A DNA stretch of 64,000 nt from Paenibacillus sp. JNUCC32 (GTDB lineage Bacteria; Bacillota; Bacilli; Paenibacillales; Paenibacillaceae): NCBI RefSeq assembly GCF_014863545.1, contig NZ_CP062260.1, positions 4,163,001-4,227,000 on the forward strand, read 5' to 3'. This document shows, piece after piece, positions 50,731-60,420 of the stretch (position 1 is its first letter; each line of letters opens with the position of its first letter). A program made the translations under genes and the position numbers. The notes below the pieces were generated by a model. It saw only the letters and a list, made by a program, of their open reading frames with translations, was not told the origin of the DNA and made no database searches.

Positions 50731-51663
50731 TTGAGTATTTATTGGAGTCAGGTCGATATTGAAGAGCTAACGGGATCAGGTGTCGTTTATTTTAACTCAA
50801 AGATGGAGATGTTGGAAGGTCTTCCATGCAAAATGTATAAATTGACCTATCAGCAGAGCCTGTGGACGCATTGCCATGATTATTTTCAGATATGGTATGT
50901 GGCAAAAGGCGCTTTCCTGCACACCGTCCAACAACAGGTATACGAGATACGCAAAGGCGATATTTTTGTTATTCCTCCATTTACCCTGCACAGCGTAAGC
51001 ATTTCACCCGATGAGGACATCGAAATTTACGGCTGCGAATTCATGCCCTCCTTCGTGAACGAGAGATTTCAGGAACAGCCGACAGACCATGCCTTTTTCG
51101 ATGTGGCCTTTCTGGAATACTTTCTGCGCAAGGAAACGAATGCCCAATCCCAAATCACGCTGGACAGCGTTACCGACGTAACGGTTCGAAATGTCCTGAA
51201 GGATATGCTGATCGAATACGAGAGACGCACCCCTTTTTTTCAAATCTCGCTCAAGGCCAAGCTGCTTGTGCTTCTCTCGATTCTGGCACGGCAGGTTAAC
51301 GGCGAGCTGCTGCGTGAAGGATTCGAGAAATCGGAGAAATACCGGGAAATCATGACAAGAGTCGTTGATCACATCCATAACCACTACCAGGAAGATATGA
51401 ATTTGAATGATCTATGCAGCCTATCGAATTTATCAAGGTCCACGTTCTGCATCCTCTTCAAAGAATGGACAGGCAAAACATTCAACCGTTATCTCACCGA
51501 CCTGCGGATTCTGCAGGCCATGATGATGCTGAAGCAGCCGGAGTTATCCGTAACGGATGTTTGCTACTCCACCGGATTTAATGAACTCTCCTATTTTTGC
51601 AGAATCTTCAAAAAGTATACGGGCATCTCTCCCACCGACTTTCGTAAGCAAGCGATGAAATAG
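50731..51663 (+). CDS. Cytosolic AraC-family regulator (transporter C)
   Basis: 310 residues from the TTG at 50731, seven bases after GGGGAGGG. The N-terminal ~130 residues are a cupin sensor (HCHDYFQIWYVAKGAF, GDIFVIPPFTLHSV). The last ~100 are an AraC DNA-binding domain (MNLNDLCSLSNLSRSTFCILFKEWTG; LSVTDVCYSTGFNELSYFCRIFKK; GISPTDFRKQ). Unlike the other two regulators here, it has no membrane part, so it senses an intracellular ligand. It lies upstream of the transporter C operon, and CcpA probably represses it. Confidence 0.9.
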   Translation: MSIYWSQVDIEELTGSGVVYFNSKMEMLEGLPCKMYKLTYQQSLWTHCHDYFQIWYVAKGAFLHTVQQQVYEIRKGDIFVIPPFTLHSVSISPDEDIEIYGCEFMPSFVNERFQEQPTDHAFFDVAFLEYFLRKETNAQSQITLDSVTDVTVRNVLKDMLIEYERRTPFFQISLKAKLLVLLSILARQVNGELLREGFEKSEKYREIMTRVVDHIHNHYQEDMNLNDLCSLSNLSRSTFCILFKEWTGKTFNRYLTDLRILQAMMMLKQPELSVTDVCYSTGFNELSYFCRIFKKYTGISPTDFRKQAMK

Positions 51664-51867
51664 AGTGTTCAATGCCATACGATAATCCTATTTTTGAACA
51701 CGATAGTGAAATGAAATGATTTTTTTACATGCTACGATATCCATAATTCTTACAAATAACTGGATCAGGGCCGGTTGTTTAGTCAACTGTGTTGGGGAGG
51801 GAATTGATAGAACTTCAATGAATGACGTTGCACGATTGTACACGATTGCTCAAGGGGAGGAAGAGGA

Positions 51868-53175
51868 ATGAAGAAGAAATCATGGATCTGGAGCCTTATT
51901 CTATTATTCTCTATCGTAACAGGATGCTCGGGCGGTAATGCGCCCCAAGCAGGCAGTGATGCTGGTGACGAGCCATCCGATAATCCGCCTGCCCAGGATG
52001 CCGTAACGCTCGACTTCTGGTACGGATGGACCGGACCGGAAGCGGAGGCGTTGGAAGCGTTGATTGCCAAGTGGAACAGCGCCAATCCCGACATTCAAGT
52101 GAAGGGCTTATCCCAAAGCGATTACCAGAAACAGCTTACCGCGATCACCGGGGGCAATCCTCCGGACATCGCATCCCAATTCGGACAAAATGTCGTGCCG
52201 TGGGGACTCCGTGGCGCCATGATGCCGCTGGATGATTATATAGCGAAGGACGGCGTCGATCTTAAGGACTTCGTGCCGGCTGCCCTAAGCACGTCACAGC
52301 ATGAAGGCAAGACGTATGCAATCCCGACGGCCATGCACGTGTCCATGCTGTTCTACAACAAGGATATTTTGCAGGAAGCCGGTTATGACGGTCCGCCGGA
52401 AACGATAAGCGATTTGAAAGAGTATATCAAGAAGCTGAGCGTCGCTCAGGATGACGGCCGCCTCCAGCGGCTTGGATTGTGGCCGGGCATGGATGCGTAT
52501 ACGTTCAGTTATGCCTTTAACGGATCGTTTTATGATGAAGCAACGCAGCAGGTGACGCCTGATCATCCGGGGATCCAATCGGCCATCAAGCTCTCGAAGG
52601 AGATCTGGGATCAATACGGTTCCGATAATCTGGACCGATTCTCCTCCGGGCTCGGCCAATACATGTCGGCACAGAATCCGTTCTTCTCGGGCAAATACGC
52701 GATGACGATTGACGGAGAATGGCTGCCCACCTTCATCAAGCAATACTCGCCTGATCTGAACTACGGCATAGCTCCCATTCCTTATGATGAGAGCAACCCG
52801 GAACTTAAAAACTCCGGAAATGTAACCACCAGCGTATTCTATATTCCGAAAGGCGTCAAAAACCCGGACGCTTCCTGGAAATTCATCAAATGGATAACCG
52901 AGCCGGAGCAAATGGCCGAGTTTACGGCTGCCCTCGGGAATCTCCCGACTCGAAATTCGGCCTTCTCCAACCCGCTCTACGAGGATGTGCCAGGGTTTAA
53001 GGAATTCCTCGACTATTCGAGGAGCGAAAACCTGAAGTCCTTCCCGGCTTCTTCCTACGCGAACGAGTACATGACGGAGTTCAGCGCGCAATATGACGCT
53101 ATTCTCCGAGGCACCGTCAGCATGGAGGAAGGCCTGGACAAGGTGAAGGCCAAGATTCAGCCGCTGGTGAAATGA
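51868..53175 (+). CDS. Sugar ABC transporter solute-binding lipoprotein (C)
   Basis: 435 residues, ATG after AAGGGGAGG. The lipobox is VTGC (SGGNAPQ follows). The body is a family-1 sugar-binding protein: VTLDFWYGWTGPEAEALEAL, GGNPPDIASQFGQN, and the C-terminal WKFIKWITEPEQMAEFTAALGNLPTR. It is followed by two permeases. Confidence 0.92.
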   Translation: MKKKSWIWSLILLFSIVTGCSGGNAPQAGSDAGDEPSDNPPAQDAVTLDFWYGWTGPEAEALEALIAKWNSANPDIQVKGLSQSDYQKQLTAITGGNPPDIASQFGQNVVPWGLRGAMMPLDDYIAKDGVDLKDFVPAALSTSQHEGKTYAIPTAMHVSMLFYNKDILQEAGYDGPPETISDLKEYIKKLSVAQDDGRLQRLGLWPGMDAYTFSYAFNGSFYDEATQQVTPDHPGIQSAIKLSKEIWDQYGSDNLDRFSSGLGQYMSAQNPFFSGKYAMTIDGEWLPTFIKQYSPDLNYGIAPIPYDESNPELKNSGNVTTSVFYIPKGVKNPDASWKFIKWITEPEQMAEFTAALGNLPTRNSAFSNPLYEDVPGFKEFLDYSRSENLKSFPASSYANEYMTEFSAQYDAILRGTVSMEEGLDKVKAKIQPLVK

Positions 53176-53261
53176 TGAACCAAGCAGGCTCTGTCCAATG
53201 CAGCGATGGGTTGGGCGGGGCCGCTGCCTAAATATTTTGAAGCGGAAGGAGAATCGCGAAG

Positions 53262-54212
53262 ATGAGAGTCTCCACAGCAAATCAACGAAAGCCCGTATCA
53301 GGCTGGTCCAGGAAGGAACGTCATTATGTGTATCTTGGCCTGGCGTTCGCCTCTCCTTGGATCATCGGGTTTCTCGCTTTTACCGTCTATCCGTTCTTCG
53401 GCTCGCTCTATCTGAGTCTGACCGAATACGATTTATTCAGCCCTCCCCAGTGGGTGGGACTGCAGAATTACGAGCAAATCCTCGCGGATGACCGCTTCTA
53501 TAAATCGCTCGGTAACACCTTTTTCATGGCGTTCATATCCGTGCCGATCACGCTGGCCGTCTCACTGCTGATTGCCGTGATGCTCAATTTCAAAGTAAAG
53601 GGGATCAATTATTACCGCACCATCTTCTACCTTCCGTCCGTCATACCGATCGTTGCAAGCGCTCTATTGTGGACATGGATGCTGAACCCCGACTTCGGGT
53701 TGGTTAACTTGGCACTTCGCACCCTGGGTTTAGCAGACCCGGCGTGGCTGCTGGATCCACGTTATACGAAACCGTCTCTTATCCTGATGAGCCTGTGGGG
53801 CTCGGGTGCCGGCGCTTTAATCTTCCTGGCCGCCCTCCAGGGCGTGCCAAGGCAATATTATGAAGCGGCTCAGGTGGACGGAGCGAACTGGTGGTACCGC
53901 TTCTGGAAGATCACGGTCCCTGCCCTGTCCCCCATCATTCTTTTTCAGCTCATCATGGGGCTGATCGGCGCCTTTCAAATCTTTACGGAATCGTATATTT
54001 TGGCTGGCGGCAAGGTGGATGGAAGCGGCTCATTGGGCGGGCCGGAGCAATCGCTGCTGTTCTATGCGGTCAATTTGTATCAGGAAGCCTTTGTCTTTCT
54101 GAAGATGGGTTATGCCTCGGCGCTCGCCTGGATTCTGTTCATCATCGTGCTGCTGATTACGTTCATCCTGTTAAAAACGTCGGGCCGCTGGGTCTATTAC
54201 GGAGGTGAGTAA
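53262..54212 (+). CDS. ABC transporter permease, MalF/UgpA-like (C)
   Basis: 316 residues, six transmembrane segments, with the family opening HYVYLGLAFASPWIIGFLAFTVYPFFGSLYLS and the EAA loop YEAAQVDGANWWYRFWKITVP. The stop is one base before the next permease start. Confidence 0.92.
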   Translation: MRVSTANQRKPVSGWSRKERHYVYLGLAFASPWIIGFLAFTVYPFFGSLYLSLTEYDLFSPPQWVGLQNYEQILADDRFYKSLGNTFFMAFISVPITLAVSLLIAVMLNFKVKGINYYRTIFYLPSVIPIVASALLWTWMLNPDFGLVNLALRTLGLADPAWLLDPRYTKPSLILMSLWGSGAGALIFLAALQGVPRQYYEAAQVDGANWWYRFWKITVPALSPIILFQLIMGLIGAFQIFTESYILAGGKVDGSGSLGGPEQSLLFYAVNLYQEAFVFLKMGYASALAWILFIIVLLITFILLKTSGRWVYYGGE

Positions 54213-54213
54213 C

Positions 54214-55038
54214 ATGGCTGTCAGGTTGCGGGTTATCTTGCCGCATGTAGTCCTTCTTCTATTCGCTGTGATCTTCCTGTTTCCATTTGTATGGCTGGTG
54301 ATGACCTCGCTGAAAACGCCGGAGGAGATACTCGAGTTCCCGCCGAGCATTTTCCCGGAGACGTTCCAGTGGTCCAATTATAAAGAGGCGCTTTCTGCCA
54401 TTCCGTTTACCCGCTACATGATGAACACGTTTCTGATTTGTATGGTGAATATCATCGGCCAGCTATTCTCTGCACCGCTGGTAGCCTACTCGATTTCCCG
54501 CATCCCCTGGAGGGGCCGGAACATCATCTTTACCATCGTCGTGGCAACCATGATTCTGCCGGCTCAAGTGCAGATGATTCCGCAGTACATCATCTTCACC
54601 AAGCTCGGCTGGGTCAATACGATCATGCCGCTTACCATCGGCGCATTCTTCGGGGCGCCGTTCTTCATCTTTTTGCTTCGGCAGTTTCTGCTTGGCGTGC
54701 CGACCGAATTGTCCGAGGCAGCAAAGATCGACGGGGCTTCGGAGCTGCGGATCTATATCAAGATCATTATGCCGATCCTGAAGCCGGCACTGGCCACCGT
54801 TGCTTTATTCTCTTTTGTGTGGTCGTACGTGGATTTCATGGGACCGCTCATCTATCTGAACGATTCGGCCAAATGGACCATCACCGTCGGCCTGCAAAGC
54901 TTTCAGCAGGACCACGGGGCACAGTGGGAGAAACTGATGGCGGCATCCACCATCATGGCGATTCCCATGATCCTGATCTATTTCTTCGGACAGAAGTATT
55001 TCATGAAATCGGGATCGGCGTTGACCGGGTTTAAATAA
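54214..55038 (+). CDS. ABC transporter permease, MalG/UgpE-like (C)
   Basis: 274 residues from the ATG at 54214, eight bases after GGAGG; the nearby GTG at 54205 lies in that ribosome site. Six transmembrane segments, EAA loop SEAAKIDGASELRIYIKIIMP. It ends the operon, before a long terminator. Confidence 0.92.
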   Translation: MAVRLRVILPHVVLLLFAVIFLFPFVWLVMTSLKTPEEILEFPPSIFPETFQWSNYKEALSAIPFTRYMMNTFLICMVNIIGQLFSAPLVAYSISRIPWRGRNIIFTIVVATMILPAQVQMIPQYIIFTKLGWVNTIMPLTIGAFFGAPFFIFLLRQFLLGVPTELSEAAKIDGASELRIYIKIIMPILKPALATVALFSFVWSYVDFMGPLIYLNDSAKWTITVGLQSFQQDHGAQWEKLMAASTIMAIPMILIYFFGQKYFMKSGSALTGFK

Positions 55039-55050
55039 TGGGTTGAATGA

Positions 55051-55114
55051 AACCTTCTCTTCCATGGCAGTTAGGCCGATCAGGCCCGCTGCGAATATGG
55101 AAGAGGAGGTTTTT
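55051..55114 (+). terminator. Terminator of transporter C operon
   Basis: AACCTTCTCTTCCAT pairs with ATGGAAGAGGAGGTT (one mismatch), with an inner stem, followed by TTTT. Confidence 0.85.
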
Positions 55115-55177
55115 GTGCTGATCGTGCAGAAATAAACGATGAAGAAACGATATCAATAGACATAAAGGATGAGATTA

Positions 55178-55717
55178 ATGACTTATCATATCACTGCCAT
55201 GACGGAGGCGTTTGCCGATCAAATCATGTCTTGGAACTATGAGCCTCCCTATGACGTCTACGACAGCGGACAGGATGAGGAGTTTCGAAGAGAGCTTCTG
55301 GAATGTTCGTATTACGCCATACTGGACGATGAGCAGCAATTGATCGGTTTTTGCTGCACGGGTTCATCAGCCCAAATACCGATTGCGATCCCGTTAGGGG
55401 CATACGATGAGGATCTGCTCGATATCGGACTCGGCATGAAACCGGAGCTGACGGGAAAAGGCTTGGGACACAAGTTCCTCTCCTGCGTGCTGGCATCCAT
55501 GGGAGAACTTCACCAACGCAAATCGTTTCGGCTGACTGTAGCCCGATTCAACGAACGAGCCATTCGCCTGTATGCCAAGCTTGGCTTCTCGGAGGCTGCA
55601 ATGTTCGATAAGGGCGGCACCTCCTTCATGACGATGGTCAAAAAGCCCGGGGCATCTTCAAACAGCAAGAAGGGCATCTCGCAAGATCCAGGATCTTTTG
55701 AGACACCCTCTATTTGA
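55178..55717 (+). CDS. GNAT-family N-acetyltransferase
   Basis: ~179 residues. The acetyl-CoA loop is LGMKPELTGKGLGHKFL, and the C-terminal YAKLGFSEAAMFDK completes the GNAT fold. I prefer the ATG at 55178 after AAAGGATGAG. The natural domain ends at about FMTMVKK; the last ~20 residues are encoded by an imperfect palindrome (55672-55708) and are probably an accidental extension. Confidence 0.85.
   Translation: MTYHITAMTEAFADQIMSWNYEPPYDVYDSGQDEEFRRELLECSYYAILDDEQQLIGFCCTGSSAQIPIAIPLGAYDEDLLDIGLGMKPELTGKGLGHKFLSCVLASMGELHQRKSFRLTVARFNERAIRLYAKLGFSEAAMFDKGGTSFMTMVKKPGASSNSKKGISQDPGSFETPSI
55672..55708. repeat. Interrupted palindrome inside the end of the GNAT gene
   Basis: GGG..TCTC..AAGATCC-A-GGATCTT..GAGA..CCC pairs almost fully. 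It may act as a weak bidirectional terminator for the GNAT gene and the convergent GyrI-like gene. Confidence 0.5.
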
Positions 55718-55813
55718 TGTTGACAACCATCGGTTGGCCCGGATCGGATCGTATTCCCTTTGGATCGTCTTATCAGCTCCAGGCACCCGAACCGGTCTTC
55801 CGATGCTTCGCGG

Positions 55814-56323
55814 CTATTCAATTGCGATATATACGTTCACCACAGTATTCGCAGGATCAAACTGCTGCATGTCATAGCGTTCGTAATCGCCCGTATAGGT
55901 TCTTTTTTCCGCCGCTTGGTCGAAGTAGCTCCAAATTTCATGCCATACCTCAGGCACGATCTCCATTAAGGGGCCGCGTCTTGTCCGGAATACCAAATAC
56001 CTGGATGCAGGGACGGAGGCTTGCTGAAGTTCACTGGAGGTTTCGGCAGCCACGTCTTCATCTATCCTGTTGCCGATTATTAAGGTATACGACCCGGATG
56101 CGTCGCTTTCGTAATCCGTGTACAACCCATAGATGGCTTGATCCTTATCAGATAATCGTGCCTGCAAGCCGCTTTGGAAATACCGATCCCATAACTGCGG
56201 TATTTTGCCTTGCGGTCCTGCCTCCGCTTCGTTTGTCGTTCGGACGCCGACGCCCTGAATGGACATGGCGGGTCTAGTTTCGATCCATCGTTCACTTTGA
56301 TTCTGCTGTTGACTATGACTCAT
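55814..56323 (-). CDS. GyrI-like effector-binding domain protein
   Basis: 169 residues, ATG after AAGGAGG. It is a stand-alone effector-binding (GyrI/AraC-E-like) domain: the N-terminal beta part has MSIQGVGVRT and WDRYFQSGL, followed by GLYTDYESD and VWHEIWSYFDQ..RTYTGDYERYD, as in integron-associated effector-binding proteins. It lies 56 bp after the WYL regulator on the same strand. It may sense a small hydrophobic ligand. Confidence 0.82.
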   Translation of the reverse strand: MSHSQQQNQSERWIETRPAMSIQGVGVRTTNEAEAGPQGKIPQLWDRYFQSGLQARLSDKDQAIYGLYTDYESDASGSYTLIIGNRIDEDVAAETSSELQQASVPASRYLVFRTRRGPLMEIVPEVWHEIWSYFDQAAEKRTYTGDYERYDMQQFDPANTVVNVYIAIE

Positions 56324-56379
56324 AGTTGTTTCCTCCTTGAGATGAATATATCTCTATTCTAAAGAGGTAACGTGGACAT

Positions 56380-57330
56380 CTATCTGTCCGGGTTATCGTA
56401 ACGCAGCAGCATCCGTTTCGCCCTTCGCTTCACTTCCTCGGCTGCTTCGCCCGGAAGCTCAACCAGCACTTGATCCCCGAAGCTCAGAATCATGCCGTAA
56501 AACCACTCGTCCAGCTTGTATAACACATGAACGCGCAAAGATCCGTCCGGGTTGACGGTCACTTGTTCCGGCGGAAACATATCCGCCACCCGCTGACGCG
56601 CGGCAGCCTCGAATAGCAGAACGGTCTCCTGCTCCCGAGCATTGGACCAGGAGGAGTCCCATTCCAAACGTTCCTTGCCCGGCCATGGCCTTGGCTCATA
56701 CGCTTCGCTCAGCATCTTGATATCCTGCATGCGCGACAACCGGAAGAGGCGAAAATCTTCCCGCTCCAGGCAAAAGGCCTGCACATACCAAACATTGCCC
56801 TTCAGAAACAAGGATGCCGGTTCAATGGTTCTTCGCTCCGCGCTGCCTTCCGCATCGATATATTCCATCTGCACCCTGCGCTTGTCATGAATGGCTTGTT
56901 TGAGCAATCCCACGGCGGGTTTCAGTCCCTGACGCTGTCCCCAAGGCTGAAAGTCCATGACTACGGGCTCCTTCCGATATTCATCGCCAAGTCCCTGCTC
57001 TACCCTGCGCAGCAGCGCTTTGATCTTCTCCAGCAGCATGCCCATCTGCGGATCCTCCAGTGCGCTGCTCAGCCCCTTAACGGCTGTAACCAAGGTGCTC
57101 ATCTCCTCGGCGGACAGCCAGTACTTATCGATCATATAATGCTCCATGATCTCAAATCCGCCGGTGATCCCCTGGTGGGCAACAATCGGAATGCCGGCTT
57201 GGCACAGTGTATCCATATCTCGGTATATTGTCTTGCTGGATACCTCGAACCGATCCGCCAGCTCTTTGGCGCTCAGTCTCCCACGGTTAAGAAGCAGGAC
57301 GGTTATGGCTAACAGCCGGTCTATTTTCAT
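56380..57330 (-). CDS. WYL-domain transcriptional regulator (YafY-like)
   Basis: 316 residues, ATG after AAAGGATGG. The N-terminal HTH is DeoR/HTH_11-like (LSAKELADRFEVSSKTIYRDMDTLCQAGIPI). A WYL domain follows (~140-215), with VWYVQAFCLEREDFRLFRLSRM. The C-terminal ~90 residues form a WCX extension. Members bind nucleic-acid or nucleotide ligands and control stress or defence genes. It is co-transcribed with the GyrI-like protein. Confidence 0.9.
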   Translation of the reverse strand: MKIDRLLAITVLLLNRGRLSAKELADRFEVSSKTIYRDMDTLCQAGIPIVAHQGITGGFEIMEHYMIDKYWLSAEEMSTLVTAVKGLSSALEDPQMGMLLEKIKALLRRVEQGLGDEYRKEPVVMDFQPWGQRQGLKPAVGLLKQAIHDKRRVQMEYIDAEGSAERRTIEPASLFLKGNVWYVQAFCLEREDFRLFRLSRMQDIKMLSEAYEPRPWPGKERLEWDSSWSNAREQETVLLFEAAARQRVADMFPPEQVTVNPDGSLRVHVLYKLDEWFYGMILSFGDQVLVELPGEAAEEVKRRAKRMLLRYDNPDR

Positions 57331-57568
57331 GATCAGCCATCCTTTCGTTCTCGATCATTTCATCAGCTTTCTTAACTCAAGCTTAACAGAATCGGGATGT
57401 GTTCATGCAACCGTTAGGTCGGGTTCAGATGATCGTTAATCTGTTATGCTACAATGATAAGCACGGCAAGCAAACAGGGGCGGAATGAAACGCGGTTTTC
57501 CCAAGCAACGTAGACATACATATAGGTAAGGAATGATCGAATCTTTAACATCAAGGAGGAACCTACAT

Positions 57569-58051
57569 ATGGACCATCGGCTTGACGCCATGCGCAAGTG
57601 CCACCCGGACTCCGTCACGATCTCCCGCATAACGGGCTTCATCACGGACGGAATTATTATGCTCGCTGCAGCAGCTTATCTGATCATCGCGGCTATACTC
57701 GGATGGACCCTCATTCCCGGGTGGATCACCATCGGACTCCTGGTTCTCGGAGCCTGGTTTACTTGGGCCGTGCCCTCTTTCACTTACAAACAATTCGGCT
57801 TTAAAGTCAGCGAGGAGGAATTGGAGCTTCGCTCCGGCTGGATCTGGCTCAGCGACACCCTCGTTCCCATGACGCGGGTCCAGCATGTCGAGCTGGAACG
57901 GGGGCCGCTCCTTCGCAAATACGGCTTAGCCAAGGTCAAGGTGGTCACGGCGGCAACGACCCATGTCATTCAAGCGCTCAAGCTGGAAGAAGCAGAGGAA
58001 CTAAAGAAACAGATCGGCGAGCTGGCCAAAGTGGTGGATCACGATGAATGA
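57569..58051 (+). CDS. ydbS: YdbS-like PH-domain membrane protein
   Basis: 160 residues from the ATG after AAGGAGG. Two transmembrane segments (~20-65) are followed by a bacterial PH domain (bPH_2, ~70-150; WIWLSDTLVPMTRVQHVELERGPLLRKYGLAKVKVVTAAT). In B. subtilis YdbS and YdbT are paired membrane proteins; they have been linked to resistance to some bacteriocins. It overlaps ydbT by 8 bp, so they act together. Confidence 0.88.
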   Translation: MDHRLDAMRKCHPDSVTISRITGFITDGIIMLAAAAYLIIAAILGWTLIPGWITIGLLVLGAWFTWAVPSFTYKQFGFKVSEEELELRSGWIWLSDTLVPMTRVQHVELERGPLLRKYGLAKVKVVTAATTHVIQALKLEEAEELKKQIGELAKVVDHDE

Positions 58052-59723
58052 ACCGACAAGGCTGCACCGGCTGTTCATCCTGTTCCCGCTCGTAGGCAGC
58101 GTAAAATCGCTCATTCCGATCGCAGCCCTCGTATCCATCAAATTCCTTAACGGAAAATCGCTGCGCGACATCCCTTGGTATTGGCTGTCCGCCGCCATCG
58201 TCATCCTGGTCTCGCTTCTGCTCCTGTACGGGTATCTGAAGTGGAAACGCTTCGTCTATACGCTGGAAGAAGACAAAATCCTCATTCGCCGCGGCGTGCT
58301 GTTCCGGGAGGAAATGTCCATCTATACGGGCCGCATCCATTCCATGAATATGGAGCAGCCCTTGCTGCAGCGTTTATTGGGGCTTACCCAGGTCCGGATC
58401 GAAACGCCGGGCAAAAAGGAAGGCGGCGGCGGCATCCTTCCGGCCGTCACCAATAGCGAAGGCGAACGGCTGCAGCGCTGGCTGCGCGAGCAAACCCAAA
58501 CCAGGCAGGCGGATCGCGAGGTTCACCCAGCTGCGGAAAACTCCGGCCGATCCGGTCAGAGCCTTTCCTCAGAGACGGAGAGAACGTCCGTTCCTTCTCC
58601 GGGGACCCCGGAGGCTTACGAATCCGTTCACCACCCGTCATATCATAACCGGGACTTTGAGAGCGTCCCGTTGATGGATTCCGAATCCACCGCCGCCGGC
58701 AGAGAAAAGGCAAGCCGTCCCATCCCGGCCGAGGAAGAACGCAGGACGCTGCTCCAGCTATCCTCGGGCCGTCTGCTCATTGCCGCTCTATCCTCGCCCA
58801 ACCTGTCATTGGCTTTAGCCTTTGTGGGCGGTATCGTGTCTTTTGCCGACGACCTGCTGCCGGATCGGATGTACCAATCGCTGTTTCAATCGGCAGGGAA
58901 GCTGCTGCCCGGCAGCTGGATCAGCATCGCGGCATTGGCACTCATCGTGTCCTGGCTGCTCTCGGCCGTGCTCTACACGATCAAATATGCCGGATTTACC
59001 GTCGAGCGTTTCGGGAAACAAATCTCGGTCAGCTGCGGTCTGCTGGAGAGAAAAAGACTGCTCTTCTCCCCGGAACGCGTATTGGCCATAACCGTAAAGG
59101 AAGGCGTATTCCGGCGATGGTTCGGTTACGCCGAAGTGAAGGTTCATGTGCTTACGTCAGAGTCCGAGAAACATTTCATGCTGCATCCTCTGCTGAAGAC
59201 CGGGGATATCCCGGCGCTGCTGAAGCGGGTTACGCCTCAATTCAGCGCTCAGGCCATTTCGGCTTCGCCGCCGCCCCGCGCCAGATGGATGTACGTCCGC
59301 TGGAAGCTGGCTTTTGCCGCAGCGGTCAGCGCCGCATGCATTTGGTATTTTGACAGGCTCGGTTTATTGTCGCTCCTGCTGCTTCCGCTCTCGTTGGCCT
59401 GGGGACTTCTGTCGCACCGGGATTCCGGACTGAACGTCACGGGTAAACAGCTTACGATCCGCAGCCGCTTCATAGCAATGTCCACCAGGTACATACGTCG
59501 GCCGCAGATCATTGCCATGGAGGTCAGCGGTACCCGCAGGCAGCTTAGAAAGGGGCTTCTCTCCCTTCAAGTGAAGATGATATTCAGCGAAATCAACGAG
59601 AGTTTAAGCGGAATGGAACAGCAAGAGATCGAGGCCGTACGGGCATGGTTCCAACAGAAAAAAGGCGAGACCATAGCCCCTGCAGGGCAGGGAGGTCCCA
59701 CCTCGTCGATCGAACGCCTATAA
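58044..59723 (+). CDS. ydbT: YdbT-like multi-PH-domain membrane protein
   Basis: 559 residues. A transmembrane pair near the N-terminus, PH domain 1 (~75-145, ILIRRGVLFREEMSIYTGRIHSMNMEQPLLQRLLGL), then a ~90-residue polar, Ser/Glu/Arg-rich linker (~150-235) that looks disordered, two more transmembrane segments (~255-320), PH domain 2 (~325-400), and a third pair (~425-465) with PH domain 3 (~470-540). It ends in a convergent 6-bp overlap with the TVP38-like gene. Confidence 0.88.
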   Translation: MNEPTRLHRLFILFPLVGSVKSLIPIAALVSIKFLNGKSLRDIPWYWLSAAIVILVSLLLLYGYLKWKRFVYTLEEDKILIRRGVLFREEMSIYTGRIHSMNMEQPLLQRLLGLTQVRIETPGKKEGGGGILPAVTNSEGERLQRWLREQTQTRQADREVHPAAENSGRSGQSLSSETERTSVPSPGTPEAYESVHHPSYHNRDFESVPLMDSESTAAGREKASRPIPAEEERRTLLQLSSGRLLIAALSSPNLSLALAFVGGIVSFADDLLPDRMYQSLFQSAGKLLPGSWISIAALALIVSWLLSAVLYTIKYAGFTVERFGKQISVSCGLLERKRLLFSPERVLAITVKEGVFRRWFGYAEVKVHVLTSESEKHFMLHPLLKTGDIPALLKRVTPQFSAQAISASPPPRARWMYVRWKLAFAAAVSAACIWYFDRLGLLSLLLLPLSLAWGLLSHRDSGLNVTGKQLTIRSRFIAMSTRYIRRPQIIAMEVSGTRRQLRKGLLSLQVKMIFSEINESLSGMEQQEIEAVRAWFQQKKGETIAPAGQGGPTSSIERL

Positions 59724-60356
59724 GCGTTTGGCCTCCGTTCTACCCGAACGGCCCAAGCCCGTCAAACGGTAAACCAGAAGGGTTACGGCAAGAAATACGC
59801 CATATACGCCTATGGTTATTAGGATATGGGAAGGATTGGACATCAAATTGTCTCCTACCATCGAGAACAGCAGCATGGCGGGAATTTTGCCCAATGCGGA
59901 CGCCAAGCTGTACGATACGAACGTTACCTTGCTGAGCGCTGCGTACACATTGATGACAATGGAAGGAATAAACGGGATCAACCGGGTAAACAGGATGGTC
60001 AAAAAGGCGTTCCGTTCAAACATCGTGGTCACTTTTCCCAGGCTGTTGTAACGGTGAAGCGCCCGGTTGCCCCATTCCTGATAACCGTAGCGGATGAACA
60101 TGAACATCAGGATGGAAGCAGCTGTGGAGCCGACCCAAGTAACCATCCCGCCGATAACCGGACCCAGGGCCGCCCCGATTACGCCGCCGACAACGGGATA
60201 AGGGATCACCGGGAACAAAGCCATGGCGACAGCGACGAGCATGATCAGCATGATGCTGTCTGTCGATCGAATCCATGCCAATATGAACTCGCCTTTATAG
60301 TAAATAAGACCACCCACGGCAACGTAGACAAGTGCCATTCCTAATTTTTTGACCAT
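59718..60356 (-). CDS. TVP38/TMEM64-family membrane protein
   Basis: 212 residues from the ATG at 60356, eight bases after GGAG. About five hydrophobic segments; the family signature is present in ALFPVIPYPVVGGVIGAALGPVIGG and RLIPFIPSIVINVYAALSKV. These proteins belong to the DedA/VTT superfamily, whose members include lipid scramblases and transporters of undecaprenyl phosphate. The role here is not known. Confidence 0.9.
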   Translation of the reverse strand: MVKKLGMALVYVAVGGLIYYKGEFILAWIRSTDSIMLIMLVAVAMALFPVIPYPVVGGVIGAALGPVIGGMVTWVGSTAASILMFMFIRYGYQEWGNRALHRYNSLGKVTTMFERNAFLTILFTRLIPFIPSIVINVYAALSKVTFVSYSLASALGKIPAMLLFSMVGDNLMSNPSHILITIGVYGVFLAVTLLVYRLTGLGRSGRTEAKRL

Positions 60357-60420
60357 GCACCACACTCCAAGACATAATGCCTCTATTGTACCATGGAGCA
60401 TGTCGATTGGAACAAGCAGC

